The position numbers and the translations under genes were made by a program. Below the pieces are notes generated by a model that saw nothing but the letters and a program-made list of their open reading frames with translations, had not been told where the DNA came from and ran no database searches. 44,966 bases of DNA from Deltaproteobacteria bacterium (GTDB lineage Bacteria > Myxococcota_A > Polyangia > JAAYKL01), in assembly GCA_030621515.1 (NCBI GenBank), contig JAUXHN010000010.1, forward strand, positions 1 through 44,966, given 5' to 3'. Shown one piece after another: positions 7,086-15,753 of the stretch (its first letter is position 1; each line of letters starts with the position of its first letter).

Positions 7086-7775
7086 TTATTTTTCTAGTTT
7101 GACGTTGGAGGTCTGCACCTGCTCGCGGTTGATGCGCATCTCGATCGGCTGATATTTCTTCTTGGAGAGAATCAGTTGTATCTCGTAGTGCCCGGTCTCC
7201 AGAATCAGGGGCTTGCAGGTCTTGCCCTTTCCGGGAACATCCTTTTCTTTTGTTTTTGAATGAACGGTGAAGGACGTGGCGACACAACGCTTGACGTTCT
7301 TGCCGCGGTAGGTGTTGAGAGTTATCTGGCCCGCGGGGAAGATCTCGTCCAGGGTCATCTTCTCGCCCTCAACCTCCACATTCTCCACAAGGTACTTGGG
7401 CTTGCCGAAAACCAGCGATGTCTCGAACTCAATGTTGTATATTCCCTGGTTCAACTCGATCTCCTCACCGAACTTGCCCTTCTTGATTATCTCGGCGCCC
7501 GAGCTATCGAGGAGGCGGTACGAGCCCTCGGGGTTCTTCTCGTTGATGACCTTGAGGTTGACGGTCAGCTTGGTCGGGCCGGTGTAGGCCTCGTCCACAC
7601 TCTCGCTATCTTCTTCCTCTTCTTCCACCTCGACGTCACCGACCAGGGCGGCGATAGGATCGTAGTCCTCGTCATCAGCCGTCTGGGCAACAGGCTCGGC
7701 GCCGCCGCAGGCAAGATTTGAAACGGCGAGGAAAAACGCCAGGAGACAAACAAGAAATCCACGGGTTTCTTTCAT
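7086..7775 (-). CDS. Predicted lipoprotein, acidic N-terminal linker
   Basis: 229 residues from ATG 7775, with AAGGA ten bases upstream; the longer reading from 7853 lacks a signal peptide at its start. The signal peptide ends in NLACGG (lipobox slightly atypical at -3), giving a lipoprotein. An acidic Glu-rich linker follows (EVEEEEEDSES), then beta-rich sequence containing GSYRLLDSSGAEIIKKGKFG and GQITLNTYRGKNVKRCVA and ending in KKKYQPIEMRINREQV. The latter part resembles the short periplasmic beta domains (PEGA-like) often used for envelope binding, but this is only a shape resemblance. Convergent with the outer-membrane protein gene. Confidence 0.7.
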   Translation of the reverse strand: MKETRGFLVCLLAFFLAVSNLACGGAEPVAQTADDEDYDPIAALVGDVEVEEEEEDSESVDEAYTGPTKLTVNLKVINEKNPEGSYRLLDSSGAEIIKKGKFGEEIELNQGIYNIEFETSLVFGKPKYLVENVEVEGEKMTLDEIFPAGQITLNTYRGKNVKRCVATSFTVHSKTKEKDVPGKGKTCKPLILETGHYEIQLILSKKKYQPIEMRINREQVQTSNVKLEK

Positions 7776-7947
7776 GGTTGTTTTATCCTTCCTTATCGAG
7801 AGCCGGACTTTTTTGCTCCGGGCTCCCCTGTTTGAGAAGTTCGATTCTACCACAAGATTTCGTTGAGAGAAGCTCCTGATATTCTGTGGCTTTGGATTTG
7901 ACGCACCCTGATATAGAATACGGTGGTTTCATTGAAGCGAGGAGCAC

Positions 7948-9438
7948 ATGGATCCGTACAAAGCCAGGCAAATCATCGAAACCTGGACCAGGGAGCAGTT
8001 TGGGAAACTCCTCGAGGTACGGGAGGTAAATGTCATCCGACGCGCCGCCGGTCGTGTCTGGTCGGGGGAACTCTACTGTATAATGAAGGAGGGGGAGATC
8101 CTGGTCGGCACCGTGGGCATTGACGAGCAAGGAAAACTGACCAGGACGATCAACGCGGATGACCTCGCAAACACCCTTGCGGAGGTTCGACTCTCCGAGA
8201 GTCGAGCTTCCATGCCGGACACCGCTGTGGCCGATAACGATTTTTCCGACGATTCCTGGGAGGACGATTTCTCCGGAATCGGCCTGGACGAGGGCGGGGG
8301 TGACGATCTGGACGGAGTGTTCGACTCTCTGGATTCGTCGGCAGTCCAGGATCAGGCAAACGCCCTGATCGCATCGGGCGATCACGAAAAACTACTTCAG
8401 GCGCGGGAGATCCTGCCCCAGCTCCTGTCCATCCCCCAGAACCGCGGACGGGTCCTTCAACAGATGGGCGAACTGGAGCTGTTGCTGGGCGAGCTGGATC
8501 TGGGCGTCAACTATCTGGAAGCCGCTGCCCGGGAATTTGCGGACGTGGCCGCCGTGGATGACCTGGATCACGTGGCCGAGATCACACTTCGGGTGATCGG
8601 ACCGGATAAATTCGAGACCAGCCCGGTGAAGCAGCTTCTCGAGCGGGCGCGCGCCAGGATGCGTCCTGTCGAGAAGATCGATCACGCACCGCTATTCGTG
8701 GGCATGGACCAGGAGATCATGTTCCATCTCAACGGCGCCTCCAGCATAATCAACATCGAACACGGGGAGGAACTGCTCGTGGAGGGAGCTCCGGCCATCC
8801 ATGCATTCGTGGTCAGATCCGGAGTCCTGACTATTCGCATCGAGTCGCCGGACGGCTCGGACCGTGTGGTGCGCAGCTGTTTCCCCGGAGACTTCATCGG
8901 CGAATCGAGCGTCATCGAAAAGCCAGGCGCCACCTGCACGGCGACTGTCAAGGGAGAGTGCCTGACGAGCCTCTGGATGTTCGAGGGAGCACGGCTGCGG
9001 GAGCTCCTCGCGGAGTTTCCGGAGATCGGCGTGCGTATCGATTCTGCGCGCACTCTCCACCGACTCGATTCGTTTCTGTCCCAGCACGAGGCCACCGAGA
9101 CGCTCGATACAGCCGTGCGCGATCAACTCCTGAGCAGCATCAGCGGGATCAACAGGTACGGACCGGGGGAGATCCTGAACAAGGCGGGCGAAGTTCCCCA
9201 GGGGGTGTATCTGGTGGCGAGCGGGCGCGTAGAGTACCGAGTGCCGGACCGGCCACCGAGGGTATACCGAGTGGATTCGTTTGCGGGCTTGAGGGACACC
9301 TTGCACGAGCTTCCCCTCGAAGGTGAATTCATCACCGCGAGTGATTGCCTGCTGGTCCGGTTTGATACAAAAAGACTCAAGGAAATCGCCGCTGATGCCA
9401 GCACGGCAGTAGTGGCGGTCTTGGAAAAGATGGAGTAG
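7948..9438 (+). CDS. Protein with two cyclic-nucleotide-binding-type domains
   Basis: 496 residues, soluble. Residues 1-75 form an N-terminal domain of unknown type, 85-125 an acidic linker, and 130-240 helices that look tetratricopeptide-like. Residues ~250-370 form a cNMP-binding jelly roll with the signature order GEELLVEGAPAIHAFVVRSG and PGDFIGESSVI. A second, more diverged roll follows at ~395-490 (GPGEILNKAGEVPQGVYLVASGR). No DNA-binding helix-turn-helix or catalytic domain is present, so it is not a CRP-type repressor as it stands; it may be a cyclic-nucleotide-responsive adaptor. The phosphate-binding arginine of true cAMP sites is not obvious. It has an AGCGAGGAGCAC Shine-Dalgarno region before ATG 7948. 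Confidence 0.8.
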   Translation: MDPYKARQIIETWTREQFGKLLEVREVNVIRRAAGRVWSGELYCIMKEGEILVGTVGIDEQGKLTRTINADDLANTLAEVRLSESRASMPDTAVADNDFSDDSWEDDFSGIGLDEGGGDDLDGVFDSLDSSAVQDQANALIASGDHEKLLQAREILPQLLSIPQNRGRVLQQMGELELLLGELDLGVNYLEAAAREFADVAAVDDLDHVAEITLRVIGPDKFETSPVKQLLERARARMRPVEKIDHAPLFVGMDQEIMFHLNGASSIINIEHGEELLVEGAPAIHAFVVRSGVLTIRIESPDGSDRVVRSCFPGDFIGESSVIEKPGATCTATVKGECLTSLWMFEGARLRELLAEFPEIGVRIDSARTLHRLDSFLSQHEATETLDTAVRDQLLSSISGINRYGPGEILNKAGEVPQGVYLVASGRVEYRVPDRPPRVYRVDSFAGLRDTLHELPLEGEFITASDCLLVRFDTKRLKEIAADASTAVVAVLEKME

Positions 9439-9489
9439 ATTACCTGATCTGTCTTTTGACTTCCCCGACGAGGGGGATGGGAGGAAACC

Positions 9490-10116
9490 ATGGCCTGGAC
9501 CTGTTATTCGTGCGGAATAAAGAACCCCAAGACCGCCGACGTGTGTCAAAAATGCGGAGGGTCGGTCGCTGCTCCGGCGAACTTCTACATCCAGTGGATC
9601 TTCGGAGGCGCGGTGTTTTTTCTCATCTTCTACATCACCGGAACTTTTGCCGGCGGCGTCCTTATCGAGTCCGTTGCCGTCCCGGAGAACTCGGCCGTCC
9701 TCGCGGAGATCAACGCCGCCAGAAAAGCCGACGTTCCGGAGTACAAGAGCCTCGAGACAGCCGAACCGGAAGTGCTGACTGCGGCAAAGGCAGTTGTCAC
9801 TGAAAAAAACAAGGCCAAGATGTCCGGACTTTTCAAGGGAGTGCTCTACTGGTGCTTCCCGGTGGTGCTCTTCGTGCTTTGCGGCATCATCGTCGGTTTC
9901 ATCTCGGACGGAAAAACGATCCTGGAGCCCGGCATCGGATCCATTCTCGGACAGGCGGGGGGTGTCGCCTTGCACGTGTACGTATTCGATTCGGACCTGA
10001 CCTGGATGGTCATGGCCATCGGTGTCGTGCCGGGCTTCGGTCTCGCCGCGCTGGGCGCCTGGCTCGGAGAGATCATCCAGGACAGGCGCGAGCGCGCCGG
10101 CGGAATCACCGCCTGA
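9490..10116 (+). CDS. Zinc-ribbon membrane protein
   Basis: 208 residues. It begins with a four-cysteine zinc ribbon (CYSC, then CQKC, within the first 23 residues), followed by a membrane helix (about residues 36-58), a charged soluble segment, and two to three further helices (about 120-140, 150-165 and 172-192). The ribbon should face the cytoplasm. The gene lies 51 bases after the cNMP-domain gene with GGAGGAAACC before the ATG, and about 90 bases before the lipoprotein gene, so the three may form a loose operon. This architecture (zinc ribbon plus helices) is widespread among uncharacterised membrane proteins; no specific function can be given. Confidence 0.75.
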   Translation: MAWTCYSCGIKNPKTADVCQKCGGSVAAPANFYIQWIFGGAVFFLIFYITGTFAGGVLIESVAVPENSAVLAEINAARKADVPEYKSLETAEPEVLTAAKAVVTEKNKAKMSGLFKGVLYWCFPVVLFVLCGIIVGFISDGKTILEPGIGSILGQAGGVALHVYVFDSDLTWMVMAIGVVPGFGLAALGAWLGEIIQDRRERAGGITA

Positions 10117-10206
10117 ACCCCGATAGATCTCTTTGCATTCCATCCTCGACACCCAATGTCCCTCGGGGGTATTCTTGAACCATAAACGAGTTTCTGGAGG
10201 TGAAAT

Positions 10207-11652
10207 ATGCGCTTGGGGCTTTTCCTTGTCGCTGCCGGCTCGGCGGCGCTTCTACTGACAAACTGCGGCGGCGGTTCCACGATCCTGGCAACCACGCCAA
10301 CGCCGGACGAGGCTTCATCCACAACGCGGATCGCCCCGCCGAACGGCAAACTGCCGATCCCGGATCTCTCCCTCGAATGGACTCCCGCCATGATCGGGGG
10401 GAAGCAGGGCGAGATGCTCGCCGCGGCGATCGCGGATCGCGACGCCGTGATGATGGTGCTCGGACGCGGTCTTTCGGGCGCCCAGTGGGAAGATCGCATT
10501 TTCCAGATGATCAAGGCGGCGTCCGAGAAGACGTCCGTCGTTGCGCGCAAACGCGGCACCCTGGACAAGTTGCTGCTGGAGCGCGGCGAGATCCCCTATC
10601 GAAGAACCCTGGAGACAAGCGGCGTCGATGTGCTGGGACGACCGTACTACCTGCCCAAAGATCATATGCTTAACACGGAATGGCTCTCCAGGAAAAAGGC
10701 GCTGAAAGGAGCCGACGCTCTCATGACCGTGCGCGGGTTGAGCGTGGACGACCGGAAGCTCCGGGAGCTTCGCAAGCGGCGCCGGGGCGGGTGCGGTAAG
10801 CTCGAGACGACCCTCGACGGAGCGATTGATGAAGCCGCAACGTTCTTCGAACCCTTCATAAGCTGGGCAAACGAGGAACTCCAGGGGGCGTTCTCCAGGC
10901 ACCTCGCCAAGGCCGCACCCTTCTGGCGGCGGGAAATATCGTCCACGTCGAACCGCGTGGATCCTGGCGGGCAAGAGGCCGGTTGCCTGGCCGCCTACCG
11001 GGACTATCTCGATGAGTTCGCTCCTTGCATGGAGGGCTCCTGCGCCATCTCTCCCCAATTGAGCCTGGCGACGGACGGGGTGGTGATCGGCATGGACATG
11101 GCTCCACGGAACTTTGTTCCGGACCGATGCCCGTCCGGTCTCATGCGCGATTACGCCGAAGAGATGTCCGATCTTGCGTCGCGAGCGGTCGAGGAAGTCC
11201 TTCCGGGGCTTGGCGATGACTGGACGGCCGAGCTGCTCAGGTACAACGCGCTGAAACGAATCGAGCGCGGGATAAAGGACTTCTGCGCTCCTTCGCACCG
11301 CAGGATCTCAAAAAGCGATCTGACCTCGGCGAGGGAACAGCTACGCGTGCTGGCGTCCGATCTCTCGGAAGACACGCCGATCGGCGAGTGGATCTCCGCG
11401 TCGGGGCGAGGCAGGATTCCCCAAACCGGACCCGTGGAGATCCTGGCGCGGATACGGGCGAAAGGTGGTGACCCGGAAGAAGACGCGGCCCGGTTCGTCG
11501 CCCGGCTGCGGAATTTCAACCGATGCGCACAGGGCGACGAGCGGTTGTTACAGGTCGCGCTCGTGGACGTGGGCTCTTCCGAGGTTGTTTTCATGGGTAT
11601 CTTTTTCGAGGAGCAGCTCGTCTGCGAGGACATGCCGCCTGGCACTCCGTAA
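10207..11652 (+). CDS. Large predicted lipoprotein of unknown function
   Basis: 481 residues, with a signal peptide ending LLLTNCGGG; the -1 residue of the lipobox is Asn, which is unusual, so lipidation is likely but not certain. The mature protein is helical and rich in Arg, Glu and Asp, with seven or so cysteines (for example GGCGKL, AGCLAAY, APCMEGSC, VCED) that could form disulfides. No catalytic motif is recognised. TGGAGGTGAAAT precedes the ATG. It is convergent with the cysteine-rich lipoprotein gene, 6 bases apart. Confidence 0.75.
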   Translation: MRLGLFLVAAGSAALLLTNCGGGSTILATTPTPDEASSTTRIAPPNGKLPIPDLSLEWTPAMIGGKQGEMLAAAIADRDAVMMVLGRGLSGAQWEDRIFQMIKAASEKTSVVARKRGTLDKLLLERGEIPYRRTLETSGVDVLGRPYYLPKDHMLNTEWLSRKKALKGADALMTVRGLSVDDRKLRELRKRRRGGCGKLETTLDGAIDEAATFFEPFISWANEELQGAFSRHLAKAAPFWRREISSTSNRVDPGGQEAGCLAAYRDYLDEFAPCMEGSCAISPQLSLATDGVVIGMDMAPRNFVPDRCPSGLMRDYAEEMSDLASRAVEEVLPGLGDDWTAELLRYNALKRIERGIKDFCAPSHRRISKSDLTSAREQLRVLASDLSEDTPIGEWISASGRGRIPQTGPVEILARIRAKGGDPEEDAARFVARLRNFNRCAQGDERLLQVALVDVGSSEVVFMGIFFEEQLVCEDMPPGTP

Positions 11653-11658
11653 AAGACA

Positions 11659-12216
11659 TCAGAAACCCCCGCAGACGTCCACTATTGCATCCTTTTCGTC
11701 TTCGCAAAAATCGGTGGCGTCCTCCAGGTCTTCGCAGTCGAGAGAAAGGGCGCAATTCTCATAGGTCAAGTAGGCCGACTGGCACGGTTCAGTAAAAATC
11801 TCGTCGCAGTAATCACAGTCGCCGCCGCCGTTGGTACACCATTCCTGGCAGTACTCCTCCACGGTTTCGTACATGGTGTATACGCATTGATTTTTGCACG
11901 CCTCAAGGTCGGGCGTGCCGTCTTCGTACTCAAGATCGCAGTTTTCCTGGCAGTGTTCGATGTAGACATCCGGATCGCACTCCTCCTTGCACACTTCCAG
12001 GATTTCGTCAGTGAAGCCTTCCGGATAACACTCCTGGTATTGCTCGCACTGGAGTTCACACGATTCCTGGGGTGTATCCGCAACAATGTCGTACTCGTAC
12101 TTGTCGTCGTCATCATCTCCTTCATATACATTTACGGGAGAACATCCGACCAAGGCAAAGGCAAGGACGGTTGCAACAAGAATGATGAGCCGGCGAACAT
12201 TTCTTTCATTGAGCAT
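11659..12216 (-). CDS. Lipoprotein with repeated CX3C motifs
   Basis: 185 residues from ATG 12216, which has GAGGGGAG six bases upstream. The signal peptide ends with a good lipobox, LVGC. After an acidic stretch (EGDDDDDKYEYD) the mature protein is unusually cysteine-rich: CELQC, CKEEC, CQENC, CKNQC and CQEWC are five CX3C pairs spaced along predicted helices, followed by further single cysteines. Such pairs fit helical hairpins stapled by disulfides, as in twin-CX3C proteins, though homology is not implied. A role in the periplasm or on the surface is inferred from export and disulfides only. Confidence 0.75.
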   Translation of the reverse strand: MLNERNVRRLIILVATVLAFALVGCSPVNVYEGDDDDDKYEYDIVADTPQESCELQCEQYQECYPEGFTDEILEVCKEECDPDVYIEHCQENCDLEYEDGTPDLEACKNQCVYTMYETVEEYCQEWCTNGGGDCDYCDEIFTEPCQSAYLTYENCALSLDCEDLEDATDFCEDEKDAIVDVCGGF

Positions 12217-12522
12217 TTTTTTCTCCCCTCGATCGACACTTGAAAAACGGCCGGTTGGACCGTGATCTGAATCGGATTCTATTTGCAAAATAAGTTAGAC
12301 CCCACTCCACTGTACAGGGTTTCCCCTTGTGGTGGAGACAATTTTGATCATCAGTGAAGACAACTACCTTATCTCCATTCTTGGATTTCCTATCATTTTG
12401 GCGTAGTATTTCCAGAATCGATCCTGCAAGCGAATGAAAAGACTTCCAAAACCGGAAGTCTTTACGAGTTTGCGTGAGACTTTTCCTTGAAAGGTGCGTA
12501 CGCGCCAAAGGAGGTATCGGGG
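12217..12522. other. AT-richer intergenic region with a 10-bp hairpin
   Basis: This 306-base gap between the divergent cysteine-rich lipoprotein and porin genes is visibly more AT-rich than its surroundings from about 12285 to 12480. It contains one perfect inverted repeat: AAAGACTTCC at 12438-12447 and GGAAGTCTTT at 12454-12463 with a 6-nt loop. It should hold the promoters of both flanking genes, but I see no convincing -35/-10 pair. A 100-codon minus-strand open frame across it has no Shine-Dalgarno or recognisable content and is not called. Confidence 0.5.
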
Positions 12523-14013
12523 ATGAAAAGGTTATTTCAGTGGCTTTCCATCGGACTTGTGGCCCTCGGGTTGATATTGGTACTTCCCGTTTCGGCCTAT
12601 GCGAGTGCTCAGGAGGAAGATGAGAAAGAGGGCGACAAAGACGCAGAAGAGAAAGACGCGGAAGAGGGCGACGCGGAAGAGGGCGACGCAGAAGAGGGCG
12701 ACGCAGAAGAGGAAATCGCGGAGGAGGAAGAGACCTCCGCCCTTTTCGGAGCGGACGATGAGATAGTGACTTCCGAGGAGACCGAGCCCGAACCGGAGCC
12801 AGAGAAGGTCCGGGTGCTGCATGGCGAGTACATGAAGAGCATTACGTTCTCCACGGATGACGGATGGTTCAAGTTCCAGCCCCGTGGAATGGTCCAGCCT
12901 CGTTACGGGCTTCACATCAACGGTGAAGCGGAAGACAAACTCGCGGGCAGCGGATTCTCACTGAAGAGAGCGCGGTTCGGTTTTCAGGCAGACATGTTCG
13001 ACTTCGCCCGCATATATCTGGACACCGGGTGGGGTGGGGGTTACGGCTCCCTCGTGGACTTCTTCGTCGACATCGATCCGTTTGACGGAATGGTGGCCCT
13101 CCGGGCCGGATACTTCCGCCCATGGTTCGGTCGCCAGCTGCTGATGGCCACCACCCAGCTCCAGATGATCGAGTACGCTCAGGCCTGGGAAGATGAATGG
13201 CTCGGCCTCGATCTCGGCCGAGACCTGGGCTTCGGGCTGTTCGGCATGATCGCCGACACGGTAGAGTACGGAATAGGCGTGTGGAACGGTCGGGAGGGAT
13301 TCAGCCTTGGACCGGGGTACACAGAGCACTTCATCGAGACCCCCGCCAACATCGACTACATGTTCGGCGGTCGCATCGCGGTTCATCCCCTGGCCCCTGC
13401 GGGTGTCGGAACCACGCTGCCCCTCGGAGACGTCTCCGATACCGCTATCTCCGACAAGCCGGCCCTCTCCCTCGGCGTGGCCATGCTCTACAACAAGCGC
13501 CACGACAGGGACATCCTGATGCCGAGCGGAGCGTACCAGCTCTATTACGACACCCAGCTCAAGTTCGGCGTGGACTTAGGGTTCAAAATGAAGGGCCTCT
13601 CGGTGCTCGGCGAGTTCTTCCTGACAAAGGTCGCCATTCAGGATGACGCACAGCAGCCGATCAAGGATGCAGTGACCGCGTACAACGAATCCAACGCCAT
13701 CCCCTGGAACATCGACGGCACGGGCATCGGCGCATATGGGCAGGTCGGCTACTTCATCCTCCCGCGCCAGCTCGAAGCGGCCGTCCGCTTCGACATGGTC
13801 GACGAGAACATGGACAAGCGCGGAACCCGGCTATTCCCGGGCGCAGGCCTCACCTACTACTTCTTCGGCAACAACCTCAAGGCCCAGCTCATGTACCGCA
13901 TCAACGTTGGAACAGACTACGTAGATGCGGATCCAGTCGCAGGTACTGCCGCCGATGCCGGTTACATCGACACATCTCACGATATCTTCCTCATGCTCCA
14001 GGCTGCCATCTAA
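12523..14013 (+). CDS. Phosphate-selective porin O/P-like outer-membrane protein
   Basis: 496 residues. The start ATG 12523 is set by AAAGGAGG eight bases upstream and by the signal peptide MKRLFQWLSIGLVALGLILV that follows. After cleavage comes an acidic repeat (Glu-Glu-Gly-Asp-Ala units, about residues 40-70). The barrel opens with FKFQPRGMVQPRYGLHIN and FSLKRARFGFQADMFDFARIYLD, typical of the OprO/OprP porin family that forms trimeric anion channels. The C-terminus (FLMLQAAI) lacks the usual terminal phenylalanine. The CBS-domain gene follows after 24 bases and may be co-transcribed. The phosphate specificity of the family is not assured here. Confidence 0.8.
   Translation: MKRLFQWLSIGLVALGLILVLPVSAYASAQEEDEKEGDKDAEEKDAEEGDAEEGDAEEGDAEEEIAEEEETSALFGADDEIVTSEETEPEPEPEKVRVLHGEYMKSITFSTDDGWFKFQPRGMVQPRYGLHINGEAEDKLAGSGFSLKRARFGFQADMFDFARIYLDTGWGGGYGSLVDFFVDIDPFDGMVALRAGYFRPWFGRQLLMATTQLQMIEYAQAWEDEWLGLDLGRDLGFGLFGMIADTVEYGIGVWNGREGFSLGPGYTEHFIETPANIDYMFGGRIAVHPLAPAGVGTTLPLGDVSDTAISDKPALSLGVAMLYNKRHDRDILMPSGAYQLYYDTQLKFGVDLGFKMKGLSVLGEFFLTKVAIQDDAQQPIKDAVTAYNESNAIPWNIDGTGIGAYGQVGYFILPRQLEAAVRFDMVDENMDKRGTRLFPGAGLTYYFFGNNLKAQLMYRINVGTDYVDADPVAGTAADAGYIDTSHDIFLMLQAAI
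12649..12711 (+). repeat. 15-bp tandem repeat encoding acidic pentapeptides
   Basis: Units of the form GACGCAGAAGAGGGC are repeated about four times with few changes, encoding Asp-Ala-Glu-Glu-Gly steps in the porin's N-terminal linker. The copy number could vary by slippage without changing frame. Confidence 0.8.
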
Positions 14014-14037
14014 CACCTCGATTCCAGGAGGCTCCAA

Positions 14038-14478
14038 TTGAAAATCGGCGACGTCATGAACAAGAAGCCGACGTACATTGTCAATACGTTTACGTTCCGG
14101 CAAGCCGCGAGTCTGGTCTCCGATCTCCAGGTGAGCGATCTGATGGTCGTGGACGATGACGGCATGTTCATCGGTGTTCTGTCCGAAGGCGATCTGATCC
14201 GTTCGACCCTGCCGGGTTACGACGACCTCATGCGGGACGGTACTTCCCTCAAGGGCGCCTGGAAGGTCTTTCTGGAAAAGGGACGAGAGCTCGCGGACAA
14301 GTCCATTCATGAACTTGTCATCAGCGCCCCGGTCACCTTCTCCTCCGGCGACGAGTTACTGAAGGCGGCTTCCACCATGATCAACAAGCAGATCCGGGTG
14401 CTGCCCGTCATTGACGACGGCAAGCTCGTGGGCACCATCTCCCGTGGAGATCTTTGCAAGGCTGTGCTGGGCGAGTAA
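14038..14478 (+). CDS. Two-CBS-domain protein
   Basis: 146 residues forming a single Bateman module: the first CBS domain covers about residues 7-60 (VNTFTFRQAASLVSDLQVSD, then GVLSEGDLIR) and the second about 95-145 (SSGDELLKAASTMI, then GTISRGDLCKAVLG). Such modules bind adenosine nucleotides and act as energy sensors. The start is TTG 14038 with GGAGG six bases before it. With no attached enzyme or channel domain it would act in trans, and the porin 24 bases upstream is the only co-directional neighbour. Confidence 0.88.
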   Translation: MKIGDVMNKKPTYIVNTFTFRQAASLVSDLQVSDLMVVDDDGMFIGVLSEGDLIRSTLPGYDDLMRDGTSLKGAWKVFLEKGRELADKSIHELVISAPVTFSSGDELLKAASTMINKQIRVLPVIDDGKLVGTISRGDLCKAVLGE

Positions 14479-14503
14479 CCTCCGAAGCGGACGCCTCTCT
14501 CCT

Positions 14504-15685
14504 TTACCGTGAACGATCCTCGAAGTACTTGCGAAGCAGTTGCGCCGCGAAGGCTGCGGATTTGATGCGCCACTTTGGCTCGTTGACCACGAGAACCGAC
14601 AGGGCCACCTCGGGATCGTCCGCCGGGGCGATCGCCAGGAACCAGCTATAGGCCCTGTAGGGTTTGCGGCCGGTGAGGGTGCCTGTCTTGCCCGCTATCT
14701 CCATGCCGGGAAGAAGAGGGGCGCCGACGCGATCTCTGAAGGCCTTTCGCGCGGTCCCCTTGCGCACTGTATAGGCCATGGCGCCTCGCAAAGCCCTCGC
14801 GGTCCCCGCGCTGATCGGACGCCCGACGAACTCCGGCGCGCCCTCGTAGATGGTGTTCCCCTTGCCATCCAAGACCTCATCGATAATGTACGGTCGCAAC
14901 ATGGCTCCCCCCTGCGCCACCGCCTGCGCGATGACCGCAGCATGGATTGGCGATATGTGCGTATGCCAGAACCCGGCCGCGGTCCTTGCCCGCTCGAGCC
15001 TGTCTTTCGGAACATCCGCCTCGGATTTCCCGATGGCAATATCGAAAGGGATCTCCTTGTTGAATCCAAAACGATTCGCATACTCCTCCAACACTCCGGG
15101 ATCCAGATTTCGATCCGACAACTTGGCGAAGATCGAGTTGATGGACCGACCGAGGGCGGTCTCGAGGCTCGCACATGCGGCATCATCCCTTTGAGAATCC
15201 TCGAGGTTGTGGATCTTGAGTTTCTGGGATCCGCCGTGGTAACAAGTTTTCGTGTCCAGGGTGACTCCTCCGCGCTCTAGCAACGCCGAGGTTGTGACTA
15301 TCTTGAACAACGATGCCGCCGGCGGCGAAGGATCAAAAGCCACCGACGGGATCTGCGCCGATCGAGGATTGCCCAGGTATTGCGACAGCGTGATGACCCG
15401 GCCGGTACGGGAGTTCAACATCACCGCAGCCCCGGCGGGGACATCGTACCTGGCGAATAGTCGATCAGTGAAACGTTGCATCTCCGGGTCCACGGTGAAC
15501 CGGGTGATCCTTCCGTCGTCGTGTTCCTGCACGAAGCTCGATCCGTTGAAGCGCATCTTATCCAGGGAGACTCCCTCCAGAGCGGGGACATTCTTGCCCG
15601 CCGGCTGCTCGGGTGTGGCTCCCGTAGCGGCAACCACGATCGCAAGAAAGGCAATGATCGTAATTCCGGGTCGTATGGATGACAT
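14504..15685 (-). CDS. Penicillin-binding transpeptidase-domain protein
   Basis: 393 residues with an N-terminal signal or anchor helix (about residues 8-22). All three active-site motifs of the serine transpeptidase fold are present: S125-LFK, S181-IN and K333-TG. This is the DD-transpeptidase that cross-links peptidoglycan in the periplasm. The protein is short: it has neither a glycosyltransferase domain nor a class-B pedestal, resembling isolated transpeptidase modules that need a partner or act as D,D-enzymes. The start ATG 15685 follows GGAGG directly, but this Shine-Dalgarno lies in an 8-bp hairpin (see 15686-15707). It lies 68 bases after the protease gene on the same strand. Confidence 0.85.
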   Translation of the reverse strand: MSSIRPGITIIAFLAIVVAATGATPEQPAGKNVPALEGVSLDKMRFNGSSFVQEHDDGRITRFTVDPEMQRFTDRLFARYDVPAGAAVMLNSRTGRVITLSQYLGNPRSAQIPSVAFDPSPPAASLFKIVTTSALLERGGVTLDTKTCYHGGSQKLKIHNLEDSQRDDAACASLETALGRSINSIFAKLSDRNLDPGVLEEYANRFGFNKEIPFDIAIGKSEADVPKDRLERARTAAGFWHTHISPIHAAVIAQAVAQGGAMLRPYIIDEVLDGKGNTIYEGAPEFVGRPISAGTARALRGAMAYTVRKGTARKAFRDRVGAPLLPGMEIAGKTGTLTGRKPYRAYSWFLAIAPADDPEVALSVLVVNEPKWRIKSAAFAAQLLRKYFEDRSR

Positions 15686-15707
15686 GTAACCTCCGCTTCG
15701 AGGTTAC
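15686..15707 (-). promoter_or_regulatory. Hairpin sequestering the ribosome-binding site of the transpeptidase gene
   Basis: On the minus strand the leader reads GTAACCTC, loop GAAGCG, GAGGTTAC, then ATG. The 8-bp stem is perfect, most of the GGAGG Shine-Dalgarno is paired, and the stem abuts the start codon. It could limit translation until melted by temperature, a protein or ribosomes from upstream; this is inference from base pairing only. Confidence 0.6.
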
Positions 15708-15753
15708 GCGGCCTCGATATCGGTGGTCAAAAAATCGGCCCTGGATGAGAGTC

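Noticed and set aside
12289-12480. 100-codon minus-strand frame in the AT-richer gap before the porin
   Set aside because: No Shine-Dalgarno, no recognisable domain, and atypical composition; it may be a gene remnant but cannot be supported.
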